From Smallanthus sonchifolius (Eukaryota; Streptophyta; Magnoliopsida; Asterales; Asteraceae), in assembly GCA_023525975.1 (NCBI GenBank), contig CM042032.1, forward strand, positions 36,312,001 to 36,376,000: 64,000 nucleotides of DNA, given 5' to 3'. This document shows positions 9,897-21,336 of the stretch, piece after piece; the first letter of the stretch is position 1, and the number at the start of each line of letters is the position of its first letter. Made by a program: the position numbers and the translations under genes. Below the pieces are notes generated by a model. The model was not told the DNA's origin. It worked only from the letters and a program-made list of their open reading frames with translations, and made no database searches.

Positions 9897-12877
9897 TTAT
9901 TCAAAAATGTCACTCCTTCTGAGAGTCTGAACTAGAGGATTGAGAAGTTTTATTTTTCTTAAGTTTCCAAGATCTCCATTTAGTTTTCTTTTGAAAAGAT
10001 GATTCATTTTTGTCAACAGATGGTAAGTTAGAAGAATCTTCACCGTTTTTGTCAACTTTGGTTCCAATTTTCTCAACCTCTTATTCAATCTTCTCTTCTG
10101 TGGTTTGGAGAGCTTTACCACAAGTTTCTCACCAGCTTGTGCACAACCAGATGTAGATGCACTAGGACTACCCTGTTGCCTGTCCTATTTCTCAACATAT
10201 GGTATATCCACATGCTTAACTTGTGGCTTAACAACTTGTTTTGTTGGTAGTCTCACCACTTCTGGAATCTGATTGTTTACTTGTTTCACCGGTAGTTTCT
10301 TAGGTGATTTATCCTATTGAGGTTCAACTGGCTTCTTCTCCTGGTCCTTGTAAGGACAGTTCACAAATGTGACCCAGAGTACCACAATGAAAACAAGTTC
10401 TTCTCTCCTTGTGCATTCTCTTGTAAGGCTCCTTCACTTGTGATGTGGAGGCTTCATTTTGATGAATACTCTGAGGTGTTTGATGAACAACAACCTATGC
10501 TTGAACTGATACAACTTGACTTTTAGACAGATAACTCTTTTTAATGTTTTCTTGAAAACTCTTACCAAGTTTATTAGCAAAATTTTCTTTCTTTGTTTGC
10601 TTAAGAGATTAAAAACCACCATAAAATATGTCTTTCAATTTTTCGTTCGAGTCAATCACCTCAGGTTCTGTCATGATACAGTTATCACGATCAGTGATAA
10701 TGTTTTTCTGTATGGTGAGTTCATCACACTTTTCCTCCTTGACAACTCCCTCAACTTTGTTGTCATCTTGGATTCATCAGAATCAGACTCCTCATCATTC
10801 TCAAAATTTGGTTTGGCCTTACCCGTAGACTTATCCAGACAAGAAAGATCAATATCAACTGGCCTGTTAACAAACTTGCCATTTACGGGTGGAGGAATGG
10901 CATTAGTACCTAAACCTTTGCCACTAATCTGTCTCACTACAGACTCGTAGTGTTCCACCACAAAACGAGAGTTTTTCAACTTCTCAAGTTTGCCACTCAA
11001 CTACAAGATCTCATTCTGCAGTTTAGCCAGTTCAACATTCTTTTTCTGTAGCTCTTTATAAGCAACATCTAAATGAAATTGTTGTTCACTGATTTTAATT
11101 GAGAAATCCTATTTGTCTTTCTTAAGATTTCCAATTGATTCTTTGAAACATTTTCATTTTCTTTATAATTTAGAGCTGCCGCACGAAGAGGTTCGAGTTG
11201 ATCATGGATACGACCATTCTCTTCTTTTAGAATGGTACAATTAGAACAATTTTTTTAGGAAAAGAGTTAGAATCTACCTCACTAGATGAACTTGAAGATT
11301 CTCCAATTGCCATCAGTGCCAGTGCAGATTCCAGTTGGTTAGCAACCTTTGCTTCCTTCTCTCTAGCTTCCATCATCTCAACAATCTCAGCCATTAGCCT
11401 AAGTTGAGCCTAAGCAATAATAGCTCCTCCAGATGAACACCCCATTCAAAGTTCTCATCCTGCTTAACCACCAATGTTTTGGATGAAGATCCTTGGTTCT
11501 GACTTCGGTTGTTCAGATTGTTGGGACTTTGGTTGTTTCCAGGGCTCGGTCTTGTAAATTCATAGGCTGGTGCTTTATCTATCTAGCATTCTCTTGCAAA
11601 GTGACCAAAGTTCTGACAGATGTAACACTTAACCTTTGACTTGTAAAAACCAGCTCTCGCCTTTGCATATCCACCAATAAACTTCCTTCCAGTCCTCGTA
11701 AGAAACATCTTAGCCCTCTCAAGATCATAGCCATATTCCATTGAATGTCGATGTCCTCCATGTCATCAGGGCGGACTTGATTGAAATCCTCTTCAATCGT
11801 TTCAGGATCTATAAGCTTACCACCAATGAAGTTCTCATAGGCAAGCATACAAGATGCAAATAAGGCGACATGATCATCAACAATCTTTGCAATCATGTTC
11901 TGATGGGATGATGTTGAAGTTGGAGGAACCCGTGCGGAATTATGATGAAATGAACTCGACCTTGAAGCAGCAAAGCAAGTTGGATTTCCACAACCATTGA
12001 CATTCTCTTCATCCTGTGTTGAGTTTCCAAAGAATAAAGCAATTACAGTGCCAAATGACTTTGAAGTAGAAGACTTCCTAAAGTAAAATGCAGGATCTTG
12101 AACCCGAGGTCTATTTCCACTTTCCTTCTTCTTCTTCTTCATGTTCTTATCATGTTCTTGAATCTTCCCAATCATAGCATCAATGGTCATCTCATAGAAT
12201 TTATTGTTTTCCCTTATCAAAGTTGTGTACATATCAAACTTAGGAGGTAACACATCAAGAAATTTCTCAATTAACTCCTCATCAGGATACTTAAGTTCAT
12301 AAGTTTTCAGCTCAGTCAGCAAGTGATAAAATCTAGAAATAAGATCAACAGTAGAATTACTCTCTAATTACTTTAAACACTCTTACTGCTTCCTCAAAAG
12401 ATCTGTCCTCCTCTTCTTCACATCACTGTTACCTTCAAATCTATTTTGTATAGCCTCCCAAAGAGCTTTAGAAGTATCATATCCCCGAAAGCTGTGAAAT
12501 AATTCTCTTGTCAATGACATGGTAATTGACCCATGTGCTTTCTTTTCTAGATTACGAGCCTTCTTTTCTTCTTCAAAGAGTCTAGACAAAGGCTTAGGAA
12601 TAGTCTCTCCCAAAAACTCATGTGTTGGATGCTTATACCCTTCCAGTATAGGTATCCGCATGTTTGAATCACTGTATGAGACGTACTCCTCAAAACGTGC
12701 TTTCAAGTTTAAATAATCGTTCACGTTCAGCAACTTTGGTGGTTTTTGTGGAGTCCCAATCTCATTTTCATAATTCAACATGGTGTTAATATTTTGAATA
12801 TTCGACAGTGTATCAGACTTAGTCAAAATTTCAGAAAACTGATGTTCCTGCGTACTTAGGTTCAAGCTTGCGTACAA
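9897..12877 (-). pseudogene. gag: copia gag remnant with zinc knuckle
   Basis: The N-terminal part (12383-12877) has NYENEIGTPQKPPKLL and the retro-gag motif ALWEAIQNRFEGN. After a frame break the next part (11579-12322) has ELKYPDEELIEKFLDVLPPKFD and a lysine run. In an alternate frame near 11590-11640 a CCHC knuckle CYICQNFGHFAREC is visible. The C-terminal part (10671-11000) holds a helix-forming segment and the GLGTNAIPPP motif, followed by Lys/Asn-rich sequence to 9897. Gag builds the virus-like particle and the knuckle binds RNA. At least three frame breaks make this copy non-functional. The short GTP(Q)KP(L)KL word also begins the truncated gag at 50284. Confidence 0.75.
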
Positions 12878-13365
12878 GGGAATTTGGTCTTACGTACTAG
12901 GTTAGTACGCAGGAACAAGGTATGTACGCCGAGAATTCCTTCTTGCGTACTAGGCTAATGCGCAGGAAGAAATCACAAACTTGGAGGATAAGTTTGGTAT
13001 GTACGCAAAAACCTTTTGAAACTAGAGGATATGGTTCAGTAACTAACTCTTCAACAACTTTTTCCGGTCACTTTTCCGGCCACCGAAAAATTCTAAAAAT
13101 CCACAATTCTTGTTAAAACTAAGAAATTAATCTATCCAAAAGATTAGAAACTCAATTCTAACAAACCCTTATTGATTAATTCACAAAAACAAGCAACAAA
13201 CAAGACCACATTGTAGATTTTCGGTCCAAAAACTAGCTTGAAAATAGAGTTATACTTTTTGGCCAAAAAAACCATAAAATTCAAGCTCAAATCCTTGTAA
13301 GTCTGTGTCTAACTTGGTCGAAAATGTTCCTTACACACTTACAACACTCAAAATCAAGAGGAAAT

Positions 13366-13377
13366 GCTATGATGCCA
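13366..13377 (-). promoter_or_regulatory. degenerate primer-binding site
   Basis: On the reverse strand, TGGCATCATAGC lies two bases after the LTR end. It differs at two places from TGGTATCAGAGC, the complement of the initiator methionine tRNA 3' end seen in the other elements here. Confidence 0.7.
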
Positions 13378-13379
13378 CT

Positions 13380-13903
13380 TGTAGGTCCCGTGGGTTATGG
13401 ATCTTTCACGTGCAGGTGTGTGGCTAGTCAAACAGAGTGCGGAATCCTCTATGACTAGGTAAACAACCACGACAAGATAGCGATAAGAAACACGAGTAAA
13501 GCAAACATTGTCTATTAGCGTTCAATGGCCGGTTACAAGTTCGCTCTCCAAATGATATGCGTATAAATACAATGAAAGCGTACTAAGCCTGAACTAGAAC
13601 CGGGTATTTATACTAATGAACCAGGGCCTGCGTACTAGCTTGTACGCAGGTACAAACTTCTATGTACAAGACTAAGTACGTAGGACAACACATGTGTATT
13701 AGCTAAGTACTTAAGAACAAACCTCGTGCGTACTTGCTTAGTACGTAGCAATACATACAACTGAGAAACGACTAAGTACAAAACATGTTCTAACAAAAAC
13801 GATTACAACATGATAATACAAATACATCAGAGACTGAATTACATAGACATACAAAAGACACAAAAAAGTACATCACAATCTTCAGAGTGCCTGTCACCAG
13901 GAA
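13380..13903 (-). mobile_element. copia 5' LTR
   Basis: On the reverse strand this begins near TGGTGACAGGCACTCTG (13903) and ends CACGGGACCTACA (13380). A TATAAATACC box lies at about 13603-13612. Palindromes at 13629, 13663, 13695 and 13727 (spacing 34, 32, 32 bp) lie upstream of the box in reverse-strand order. The LTR resembles the one at 4211-4731, including the CACTCTG segment near its start, but the first few bases are altered, so the outer boundary is approximate. Confidence 0.75.
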
Positions 13904-14325
13904 TTACCTCTACAGTTTTCTTTGGATCTAAGATGCTTAAGAAGTTTTAGAAGAGTTAACTACACCAAAAAGGAAAGGGAAAAGTCAAAGGTGGATGACA
14001 AAGGAAAGGAGACTAATGATAATGCAACTAGCAAAGGAAAAGGAAAGGATGTTAGTATAGAGATTTCTGATGAGATCATTTCCAAGAAAAGGAATTGGGA
14101 GGGATAACTGAAGATGAGGAAGGCTTTGGAAGCATCCACATCATGTATCCTTGTAATAGTACTCTAATCTTATTTTTCTTCGAAAAGTACTGAATTTTGC
14201 AAATGGTTTGTAGGAAATAGGAAGGAGGGGAAGCGACCGAAACACAAGAACTCGGAGATCACTTCACTCTGATGTTTTAAAGATTCAAGTTTTTTATCTT
14301 CTTGTTTTATTGATGTGTTCCAATA
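13904..14325 (+). other. unassigned spacer with a short Lys-rich frame (13922-14107)
   Basis: This stretch separates two copia LTRs. It contains a 61-codon frame rich in Lys, Glu and Asp (with KGKGKDVSIEIS) that I cannot match to any family. It is flanked by purine-rich sequence and has no recognisable promoter. It may be an old piece of host exon or of another mobile element; nothing supports calling it a gene. Confidence 0.3.
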
Positions 14326-14742
14326 TGTAGGTCCCGTAACAGTCGAACACGGATCTCTAGAGACAACAAGTATCCAACCGATCACTAATGCGGAATCCTA
14401 ACGAACGATGATCGTGTAGAAACTAAGAACGAGTAATCATGGATCAACATAATAGTAAATACAAACAGTTTTCTATTTCACAGGTAAAAGCTTGTACAAT
14501 CAGTTCGGTACTTACAAAATCAAACAAGCTACCTATTTATAGAAAACATAAAACTTCAAAAGAAACTAGTCAGTTTCGCTCCACGCCAAACTACTGGTAT
14601 CACTACCAGCTAGTTTCGCTAGAGCAAAACTAGTTAGATTCGCTTACATAGAGAAACTAGAAACTTGATACATTACAAACAATTATCAATTACAAAGACG
14701 AATGAAAGACCTACAAGCTATTGTTACAAACATGTATCAACA
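14326..14742 (-). mobile_element. copia 3' LTR (417 bp)
   Basis: On the reverse strand it begins TGTTGATACATG (14742) and ends GTTACGGGACCTACA (14326). A CTATAAATAGG box lies near 14530-14541. Upstream of it are AGCGAAACT/AGTTTCGCT inverted motifs, the same core as in the element at 16551-19067. The short length and the ends match the other copia LTRs of the window. Confidence 0.85.
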
Positions 14743-14744
14743 AA

Positions 14745-14753
14745 CTCCCCCTT
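14745..14753 (-). promoter_or_regulatory. polypurine tract
   Basis: On the reverse strand AAGGGGGAG stands two bases before the TGTTGATACATG start of the 3' LTR. Confidence 0.85.
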
Positions 14754-14787
14754 AACAACAACTTGTATATCAAAAAGTCTTCGTCCT

Positions 14788-16550
14788 TCAGAGATCTTGA
14801 TCAGCATCCTTCCACTTACATGGTAACCGACTACCAACACAAACCTTGTGTTCCACACATAGATCTACCACCCCGTGATATTGCAACCCTTGAATTCTCC
14901 ATTCTATATGATACAAAATATTGTTCTTGTGAAGAATAACCAAGTCTGCAGATGAGAAATTGATAAGGCTTATTACATCATAAATCCTTAATATCTCTTT
15001 TCCTGAACCTTCCTCTTCCATCACTGCTTCTCTAGTAACTCCATCTACATACCACCACTTTAGATTCTTTAAGTAATATATCAAAACTAGCTGTAACGAA
15101 ATGTTCTTCAGACATTTGACAGGCTTGTAAATCTTCTTCAATGGGCGCTGAGTTTTAGGATCAATCTTGTCTTTATATGCAACCCTTCGTCCTTGTTGTG
15201 GATTTAGCTCTTCAAATTTCTTTGCCATACCCTCTTTAACCACCTTCCTTATGATGGCATTAGCAATACTATCATTCGATCTGTTCATAAGAGGTCTTTG
15301 AGCTAATCCAATGATCTCACATGTTTGTAGAGAGTTAAAATACTTAAGACTTGGTTTAAGTACTACACACCATCTGTACGCTTGATAGAAAACAATTTTA
15401 TCTTATCATCGTAAAAGCAGCTTAGTAACCCTCCCGCAGCTTCTGTCTTCGAGACATATTTGGATATAATAACCGGCATTGACGGAGACTTAGGAATATT
15501 CTTAAACCATGCTTTCTTCCTTTTGGACCAAGAACTCTTAGACACTTCAGCAGAATCTATCTCTCTCTCCCATAATCTCTCGTTCTTCTCTATCTTCTCG
15601 AGCTAAACTATTAATCTGACTGATAAACAAAGTGTCAAACTCTACACCTTCATGAGTAGCATATTTAACACCTTCGTTATCCTGCTCGAATTCAATCTCT
15701 ATATCTTGATTCTCACTTTCCCAATCATCAATTAAGACTTTGTCCAAATCAATCAAGCATTCAATCTTATCATCATCCATCTCATTTCCTTCCAACACAT
15801 TTTGTTTTATCTTTTCCCTTTTCTCCAACTGCTTCTCCAGACTCCCCCTGAGGTTCTGTACTAGTAGAATCTCCGGCTTGAGAAGTACTCGACAATGATG
15901 AAGCAATTTGATGCTCATCTCCGCCAGGTGTCTCATTAGGATCATCATTGTCATCTTCATCATCATCATTAGATCTCCTTAGAGCATCTTATTTACATGA
16001 GCTCTCCCCTTGAGCAGCGAATTGTTTCAAAACACGATCCATCATAGAGTTTAAGGAATCAATCTGAATTTGCTGTGTAAGCAACCGTGCCCTTTGATTC
16101 TCAATAACAAATTATAGAAGACTATTTGTCTTAGTAACATCACCCATTAGATATTCTAGATCTAACACTCGAGCTTTGAGATCTACAATGGTATAAACCA
16201 AATGTGTATACTCATCACTCTTATCACGAAGATTGGTAGTAGAACGTGTAGACCTCCTTAGTTTAGGATCAGACGCAGAAGTAGATGCAGGTGCAGTAGG
16301 AATTGATGTGGTAGTTGATACAGGATGAGGTGTACATGTACACATAGGAGGAGTATGAATAAGATCATCCAACATCCTTTAAGTCTCCGGTGTTACTTGG
16401 GATGAAGTAGAAGTAGGATGAGGAGGGGTAGAGGCAGTAGACATGGGAACATCAGTAGTAGTTGTAGCATTAGAAAATAACTCATTTATCAGTGCCATAT
16501 CTTGTTGAATCATAGTACTAGCAGGTCTAGTAACAAACTTAAGCTCATAC
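14788..16550 (-). pseudogene. aORF, central and C-terminal parts
   Basis: Starting from 16550 the reverse strand reads LKFVTRPASTMIQQDMALIN, then a Ser/Thr/Pro-rich segment, then LKARVLDLEYLMGDVTKTNS and RARLLTQQIQIDSLNSMMDR, which look like short coiled coils. An acidic stretch follows (DDDEDDNDDPNE), then KKAWFKNIPKSPS, FYDDKIKLFSIKR and the C-terminal domain with LKKIYKPVKC, KWWYVDGVTREAV, EILRIYDVISLINFS and HKNNILY. Stops (for example after VTPET and before DALRRSND) and two compensating frame changes around 15363-15547 show decay. The domain order equals that of 3107-4096, so both belong to one protein family. No enzymatic motif is recognised. Confidence 0.75.
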
Positions 16551-16977
16551 TAGTTATAGCGAAACTAGGTAGTTTCGCTGTAGCATGTCAAGCGAAACTA
16601 CATGATTAGTTTTGCTAGGACAGACTCGTGTGCAACTATAAATAGATGTTATCATTTCATTTATAGTTAAGCACAAAGCACAGAAAACTAGAGCTAGATG
16701 AGAGCTTAGTTATGGTGTGAGTCACCGACCCTAGGTAGAGCTCACCTAGGGTTGGACATGAGCTTAAACGAGATAGATGTGAACTCCTTCGGTATTGTAC
16801 TCATATGCCGGGATGACTGATTTGTAATGGATAACAATATCGTTTCTGTTTTCATCTTCTATGTTTATGTTTATGTTTCGTGTTTGTTATGTTTGACTCG
16901 ACACATGCTTTCGTCTCTACATTATGAATCAAGAGTGATTGTTATCGATCCGAGCATAGTAGTCCCCCACACCTACA
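16551..16977 (+). mobile_element. left LTR, 5'-truncated
   Basis: Aligns from TAGTTATAGCG to CCTACA with 18639-19067. Palindromic AGCGAAACT motifs start at 16558 and 16591 (33 bp apart). A CTATAAATAG box follows near 16637. Confidence 0.8.
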
Positions 16978-18570
16978 TGTGGTATCATTATCATGGTTAT
17001 GCAATCTATTAGACTAACCGAAAATAAGATTCACTTTTACTCTTGATTTTGGTGATCTATTCTGCATATTCACTTGGAGTCTTAAACTGATCAACTTTAC
17101 CGGTTGATTTCTTCAAATTCGACCATCTTATAGAGTTATGATGATTTTTAGATGTTTTGGTTCAAGTTTGGAGCAGTGAAGTTTAAGATTTTCCCCCGAA
17201 ATCATTCATTTTCAGTTGCAGGCGAAACTGCTGTGAAAATTTCAGTGCAGGTGAAACTAGTTTATGTTATTCTGCTACTAGGCGAATTTACCGTTCTATC
17301 ATAACTAGTTCAGGAGATATTGATACTTTCGCTTCAAGTGAAACTAGCACCGGTCACAATTTCGCTTATGTCCTTCAGGCGAAACTAATTGTGACCCAAT
17401 ACTCAGAATAAAAAAAATAAAAAAAGAGTATTTTGGGTAATTTTTCTTGGAGAAAATATTTGGAGGATGATTTTCATTATGTTTCGGGTCATTTTTGAAA
17501 AGTTCATTATTTGGGATTATGGCTTGACCGCGAACCGTACTTTCCGTATGGGGCTTGACGTGACAAGGTTGAGAATTGTTCGTTTTTGCGAAGAAATGGG
17601 GGGAGATAAAAATTTTAGAATTATGTTTCTTTGCAGAAAGTAAAAAAAATTGCTCAAGTGATCTAGATTTTGTTAAAAATATGACATGATTCAGTTGTGA
17701 TTTGATTTCTCATTTGGAATCCGAGCTTGATGCATAGACAACCTACTGTGAGTTGTTGAATAAACGACTAGCAGGAGATGTTACTCAGGAATGAAGATCA
17801 AGTTGAAGATTGTAGGATATAGAAGGATCATTATAGAGCTTGTGTTCGTGATTTCCGTTAAGTATATTCATGACAAAGTTGGTGTTTCATTGTCGACTAG
17901 TGGAAGATTGAACCTTTATTATATGCCGATTAAATAGGAAACATCCTTCTGTTTATGATTTAATTAGGAGGAGCTTGACTTGAGGGGGAAATTTGAAATG
18001 AAAGAATTTGGGATTTAAGTTGAGTTATGAAGGTACGAGACAAAGTCTGACACATCTGGTTTGAAGACGATGATCAAGAAACTATATACGAAGTTCAGTT
18101 TCTACTCGGAATTGAAGTACTTGTCTTTGTGGAAGTTGATTAGTTTGATGCTGATTGTTGGAAATTCACACATTCTGCCTTATGCCGGTTAATTTAGAGA
18201 TGTCTGAAGTGTATGGTGTTACCTTGAGAGGGAGATACAGACTGAGGTAGACTAATCAATCAATTAGGAGGTGGTTACTGTTGAGAGGATGGACTACAAT
18301 GAAAAGTGTTGGATTCATCGGTTTTCATGAAGAGGCCATACAAATTGATCTACAACAGATTGATCATGTAACAGTTAAGGGAGAGTCTTATTATTAGATT
18401 TCACAAGGTTGAAGCATTGCTGGTTGAAGATCACAGTGCGATACCAGAAGATCAAGTCTTACCGGTGAAGAAATAATATCATAAGTCAAGGGGGAGTCTA
18501 TTGATGCAGATTTGTGACTGATGATTTATCAATGATTGTTAGAATTGATAGCATCATTCAAAGGGTAGTT
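16978..18570 (+). other. interior of the small LTR element, non-coding
   Basis: No open frame of note is present. The stretch 17215-17395 holds several scattered copies of the LTR motif in the form GGCGAAACT, GTGAAACTAG or TTTCGCTT. Polypurine-like tracts occur near 17980, 18225, 18380 and 18490. TAGTTTGTTGG marks the junction with the right LTR. Confidence 0.6.
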
Positions 18571-19067
18571 TGTTGGTGCAGTTCCTGTGAATGAAGCTAC
18601 AATTCTCTAGGCGAAGCTACAGGTAGATTAGCTGAGAATAGTTATAGCGAAACTAGGTAGTTTTGCTATAGCATGTCAAGCGAAACTACATGATTAGTTT
18701 TTCTAAGACAGACTCATGTGCAACTATAAATAGATATTGTCATTTCATTTGTAATTAAGCACAAAGCACAGAAAACTAGAGCTAGATGAGAGCTTAGTTA
18801 TGGTGTGAGTCACCGACCCTAGGTAGAGCTCACCTAGGGTTGGACATGAGCTTAAACGAGATAGATGTGAACTCCTTCGGTATTGTACTCGTATGACGGG
18901 ATGACTGATTTGTAACGAATAACAATGTCGTTTCTGTTTTCATCTTCTATGTTTATGTTTATGTTTCATGTTTGTTATGTTTGACTCGACAAATGCTTCC
19001 GTCTCTACATTATGAATCAAGGGTGATTGTTATCGATCCGAGCATAGTTGTCCCCCACACACCTACA
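18571..19067 (+). mobile_element. right LTR (497 bp)
   Basis: Starts TGTTGGTGCAG and ends CACACCTACA. Palindromic AGCGAAACT motifs start at 18646 and 18679, again 33 bp apart, followed by the CTATAAATAG box. The sequence matches the left LTR with few differences, so the insertion is not very old. Confidence 0.85.
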
Positions 19068-19402
19068 CCTTTTCTAACTTGACTCTGTGCAAGAGGTTGT
19101 TGGACATTTTGTGTTTCAAGGATTGGTGCATCCACATTTGGTTCCATAACGTTTTTTCCTGAACCACTTCATCCTCAGCATTCTCTTCTTGTTACATTTT
19201 AGCAACTCTTTATCTGATAATGGGCAACCGTGCTTCTGAATACATATGATCAAAAAATGGAGTCCATTTGCCAAAGAAGCTAGCATGCCCTATTTGCATG
19301 TCAGTAATATCATGTTCATCATATAGGTTAAAACCAACTGGTTACCATAAGTTGGAAGATCCTTCCATTTATCGTTAAGCATCATCTGTATGAATCTTGG
19401 TT
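19068..19402 (-). pseudogene. aORF, middle part
   Basis: On the reverse strand this reads PRFIQMMLNDKWKDLPTYGN near 19395-19330, a motif I recall from retrotransposon-linked proteins of composite plants. Further on, NVDAPILETQNVQQPLAQSQ is read in another frame just before the small LTR element. Stops and frame changes lie between. The upstream part continues at 48233 beyond the gypsy nest and the downstream part at 16550. Confidence 0.65.
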
Positions 19403-19407
19403 ACAAC
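19403..19407. repeat. target-site duplication ACAAC, left copy
   Basis: Matches ACAAC at 48229-48233, immediately outside the TG...CA ends of the outer gypsy element. Confidence 0.9.
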
Positions 19408-20826
19408 TGTAACATTTCTGATTTTTATTATCTATATTTCAGTTCAATGTAACACATTTCAAATCCAATTTTATTACACTGAATTGTTCTAATCGTACCA
19501 GCAATTAAATACTATGTTTCAATGCAAACCCGCAAATTTTACACGAGTATATCCTATTAAATTCTACATAAGTTCATATTTATACAAATCTGTCAATACT
19601 GAAATTTACAAGGACTGATTTTATAAATAACCAGAAACCCTAATAGGCACGGTCGCGCCTCGTTTTGGCACGGTCGCGCCAAGTGCCTTGGCACGGTCGC
19701 GCACCTTGCTTTGGAACAGTCGCGGCCGGTGCCTTGGCACGGTCGCGCCTCTTATTGGCACGGTCGCGCCTCTCGTCAGTTGAAACGTAAATGCAGCCTT
19801 TAATCGCAGAATAATTTGATTTCGTAACCGTTCCACACGTTTCTACCATTAACAGCCCAATAAAGTTTTTAATCATTGTATTTACGACGAATTAATCTAA
19901 TTATGCCAATTCATCTCAAAACCGTCAAATCATTTCACGAGACCATCGATTCCTCCATTTCGATCCTAATTCTGTCAAGCAAACAAACGACACACACTAC
20001 TCGATCCTCTCTAAAACTTCTGGACACACTGATTTAGCCGGAGTTGCAGCAAAGAGCACCGGAGATCAAACCCGTCGTCGCCGGAACTCGCCTCTACCGT
20101 ACGCTATCGATTCATCGTCTTTTCGGGTAATTGAAACCTCATACACATTCGATTTAGACTATAGATCAAAAGCCCCAACTCAATTGGGGCTTACAATATG
20201 GAAATTAACACGAACCCGAATCTATGTTTCATTCAAAAATGGTTTAATCGAATCCGGTTCTGGATATGTTTTAAATACAATCAATCTATACCAATAGACT
20301 CGTAATAATCTAATGGATGAAAGCCCTATGATTTCAAACATTAACATTATAAGAATTAGTCAATTCGTTCATGTTTTGGAACAGACACGGTCGCGCTAAC
20401 CATTTAGCGCGGTCGTGCTTCATGAGACACGGACGTGTCAATACCAGCGCGGTCGTGCCTCACGCACTCAGACCCGGTCGTGCCCCTTGGCTAGACTTGG
20501 TCGTGCCTCAGAACCCTAGACACGGTCGTGCCTGGCCCAGACACGGTCGTGCCTAGTAAACAGCTTAGTTATGTCTTCTGTTTGATCAACACGGTCGCGC
20601 CCTGACTAGCACGGTCGCGCCCGTGGTCCTAGCACGATCGTGCCTTGTCCCAAGCACGGTCGTGTGTTTGAAAAAAAATCTTGGTAGAATACTAAATTTT
20701 ATATTTTAAAAACAATAAGCATTTCAAATAAAAAATAATTAATTTTATAAAGATTTATATTAACCTTAATTAAAAAGATCAAATTCCTATTCTAAAATAA
20801 ATAGAAGTTATTTATTTAAACCAATA
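19408..20826 (+). mobile_element. outer gypsy 5' LTR, first part
   Basis: Starts TGTAACATTTCTG and aligns with the 3' LTR from 45900. About 200 bp near 19480-19680 are absent from the 3' LTR. Two clusters of GGCACGGTCGCGCC-like sites occur at 19646-19770 and about 20383-20660. The LTR is interrupted at 20826 by the gag-only gypsy and resumes at 27246. Confidence 0.85.
19646..19770. repeat. GGCACGGTCGCGCC array, 21-23 bp period
   Basis: Six sites start at 19646, 19667, 19690, 19713, 19736 and 19757, giving spacings of 21, 23, 23, 23 and 21 bp. Related CACGGTCGTGCC sites continue at 20383-20660. The 3' LTR keeps fewer copies at about 45995-46080 and again near 46690-46965. Confidence 0.8.
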
Positions 20827-21336
20827 TGTAACAGCCCGAGTTTTAGAGCGCGGAAGAATTCACGAGAAATAAAAACTTAAATAAAAAAGGAAGGGAAGCG
20901 GGCTTAGGCCGGGGGGTATGAGCCGAAAGGGGCAAGGGTCGGGCCCTTAAAAACCTCAAAATCAGCCCAAAACCCTCACTCCCAACCTCATTTCCGGATT
21001 TGTAGAGAGAGAAAGTGAGAGAGAGTCTAGAGAGAGAAAGTTCCGGTTTTTGAATCTGAGCTCATAGGACCGTAGGCATATGTATTTGGAACGATTAGCT
21101 GTGAAGAAGAAGCGTTTACAGGTAACCGATTCTCCTAGATCTGAGTTTTTGTTCATTTTTTTTTGTTTTTTCGGGTTTTGGAGGAAAAGGTAACGTTTTT
21201 ACGGATTAAACTGAAGGAAAAACATAGATTTAAGTTCCTTAATGAAAAGCAAACGTTTTGAATGTAAACAAGTCTGGGATCTTGACGTGATCAGACCCGA
21301 ACACGAAAGTTAGGGTTTTTACGAGGAAGCAGTTTG

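Larger units (their letters stand above)
6665..13903 (-). mobile_element. decayed Ty1/copia Sirevirus-like element lacking a 3' LTR
   Basis: Reading on the reverse strand: 5' LTR (13380-13903), degenerate primer-binding site, gag, protease, integrase fragments, RT and RNase H, ending at 6665. The RT motif VYVDDILFGS and the RNase H motifs TDSDYG and CEAEYIA place it in Ty1/copia, near the SIRE/Maximus (Sirevirus) lineage. Every coding domain is broken by stops, frameshifts or deletions, so this copy is dead. No matching 3' LTR was found down to 4732. Confidence 0.85.
16551..19067 (+). mobile_element. small non-coding LTR element (TRIM/LARD-like, copia-type ends)
   Basis: Two copies of one LTR (16551-16977 and 18571-19067) flank a 1.6 kb interior without coding capacity. 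The right LTR is complete, TGTTGGTGCA to CACACCTACA. The left copy lacks its first 68 bp, so a deletion took the left boundary together with part of the flanking aORF. A PBS-like TGGTATCATTATC follows the left LTR at 16980. The interior has several CAAGGGGGAG or GAGGGGGAAA purine tracts. The element must have depended on proteins from a related copia element. Confidence 0.75.

Noticed and set aside
19621..19876. Reverse-strand frames with repeated RGATVPK-type peptides
   Set aside because: They translate the CACGGTCGCGCC array and have no other support.
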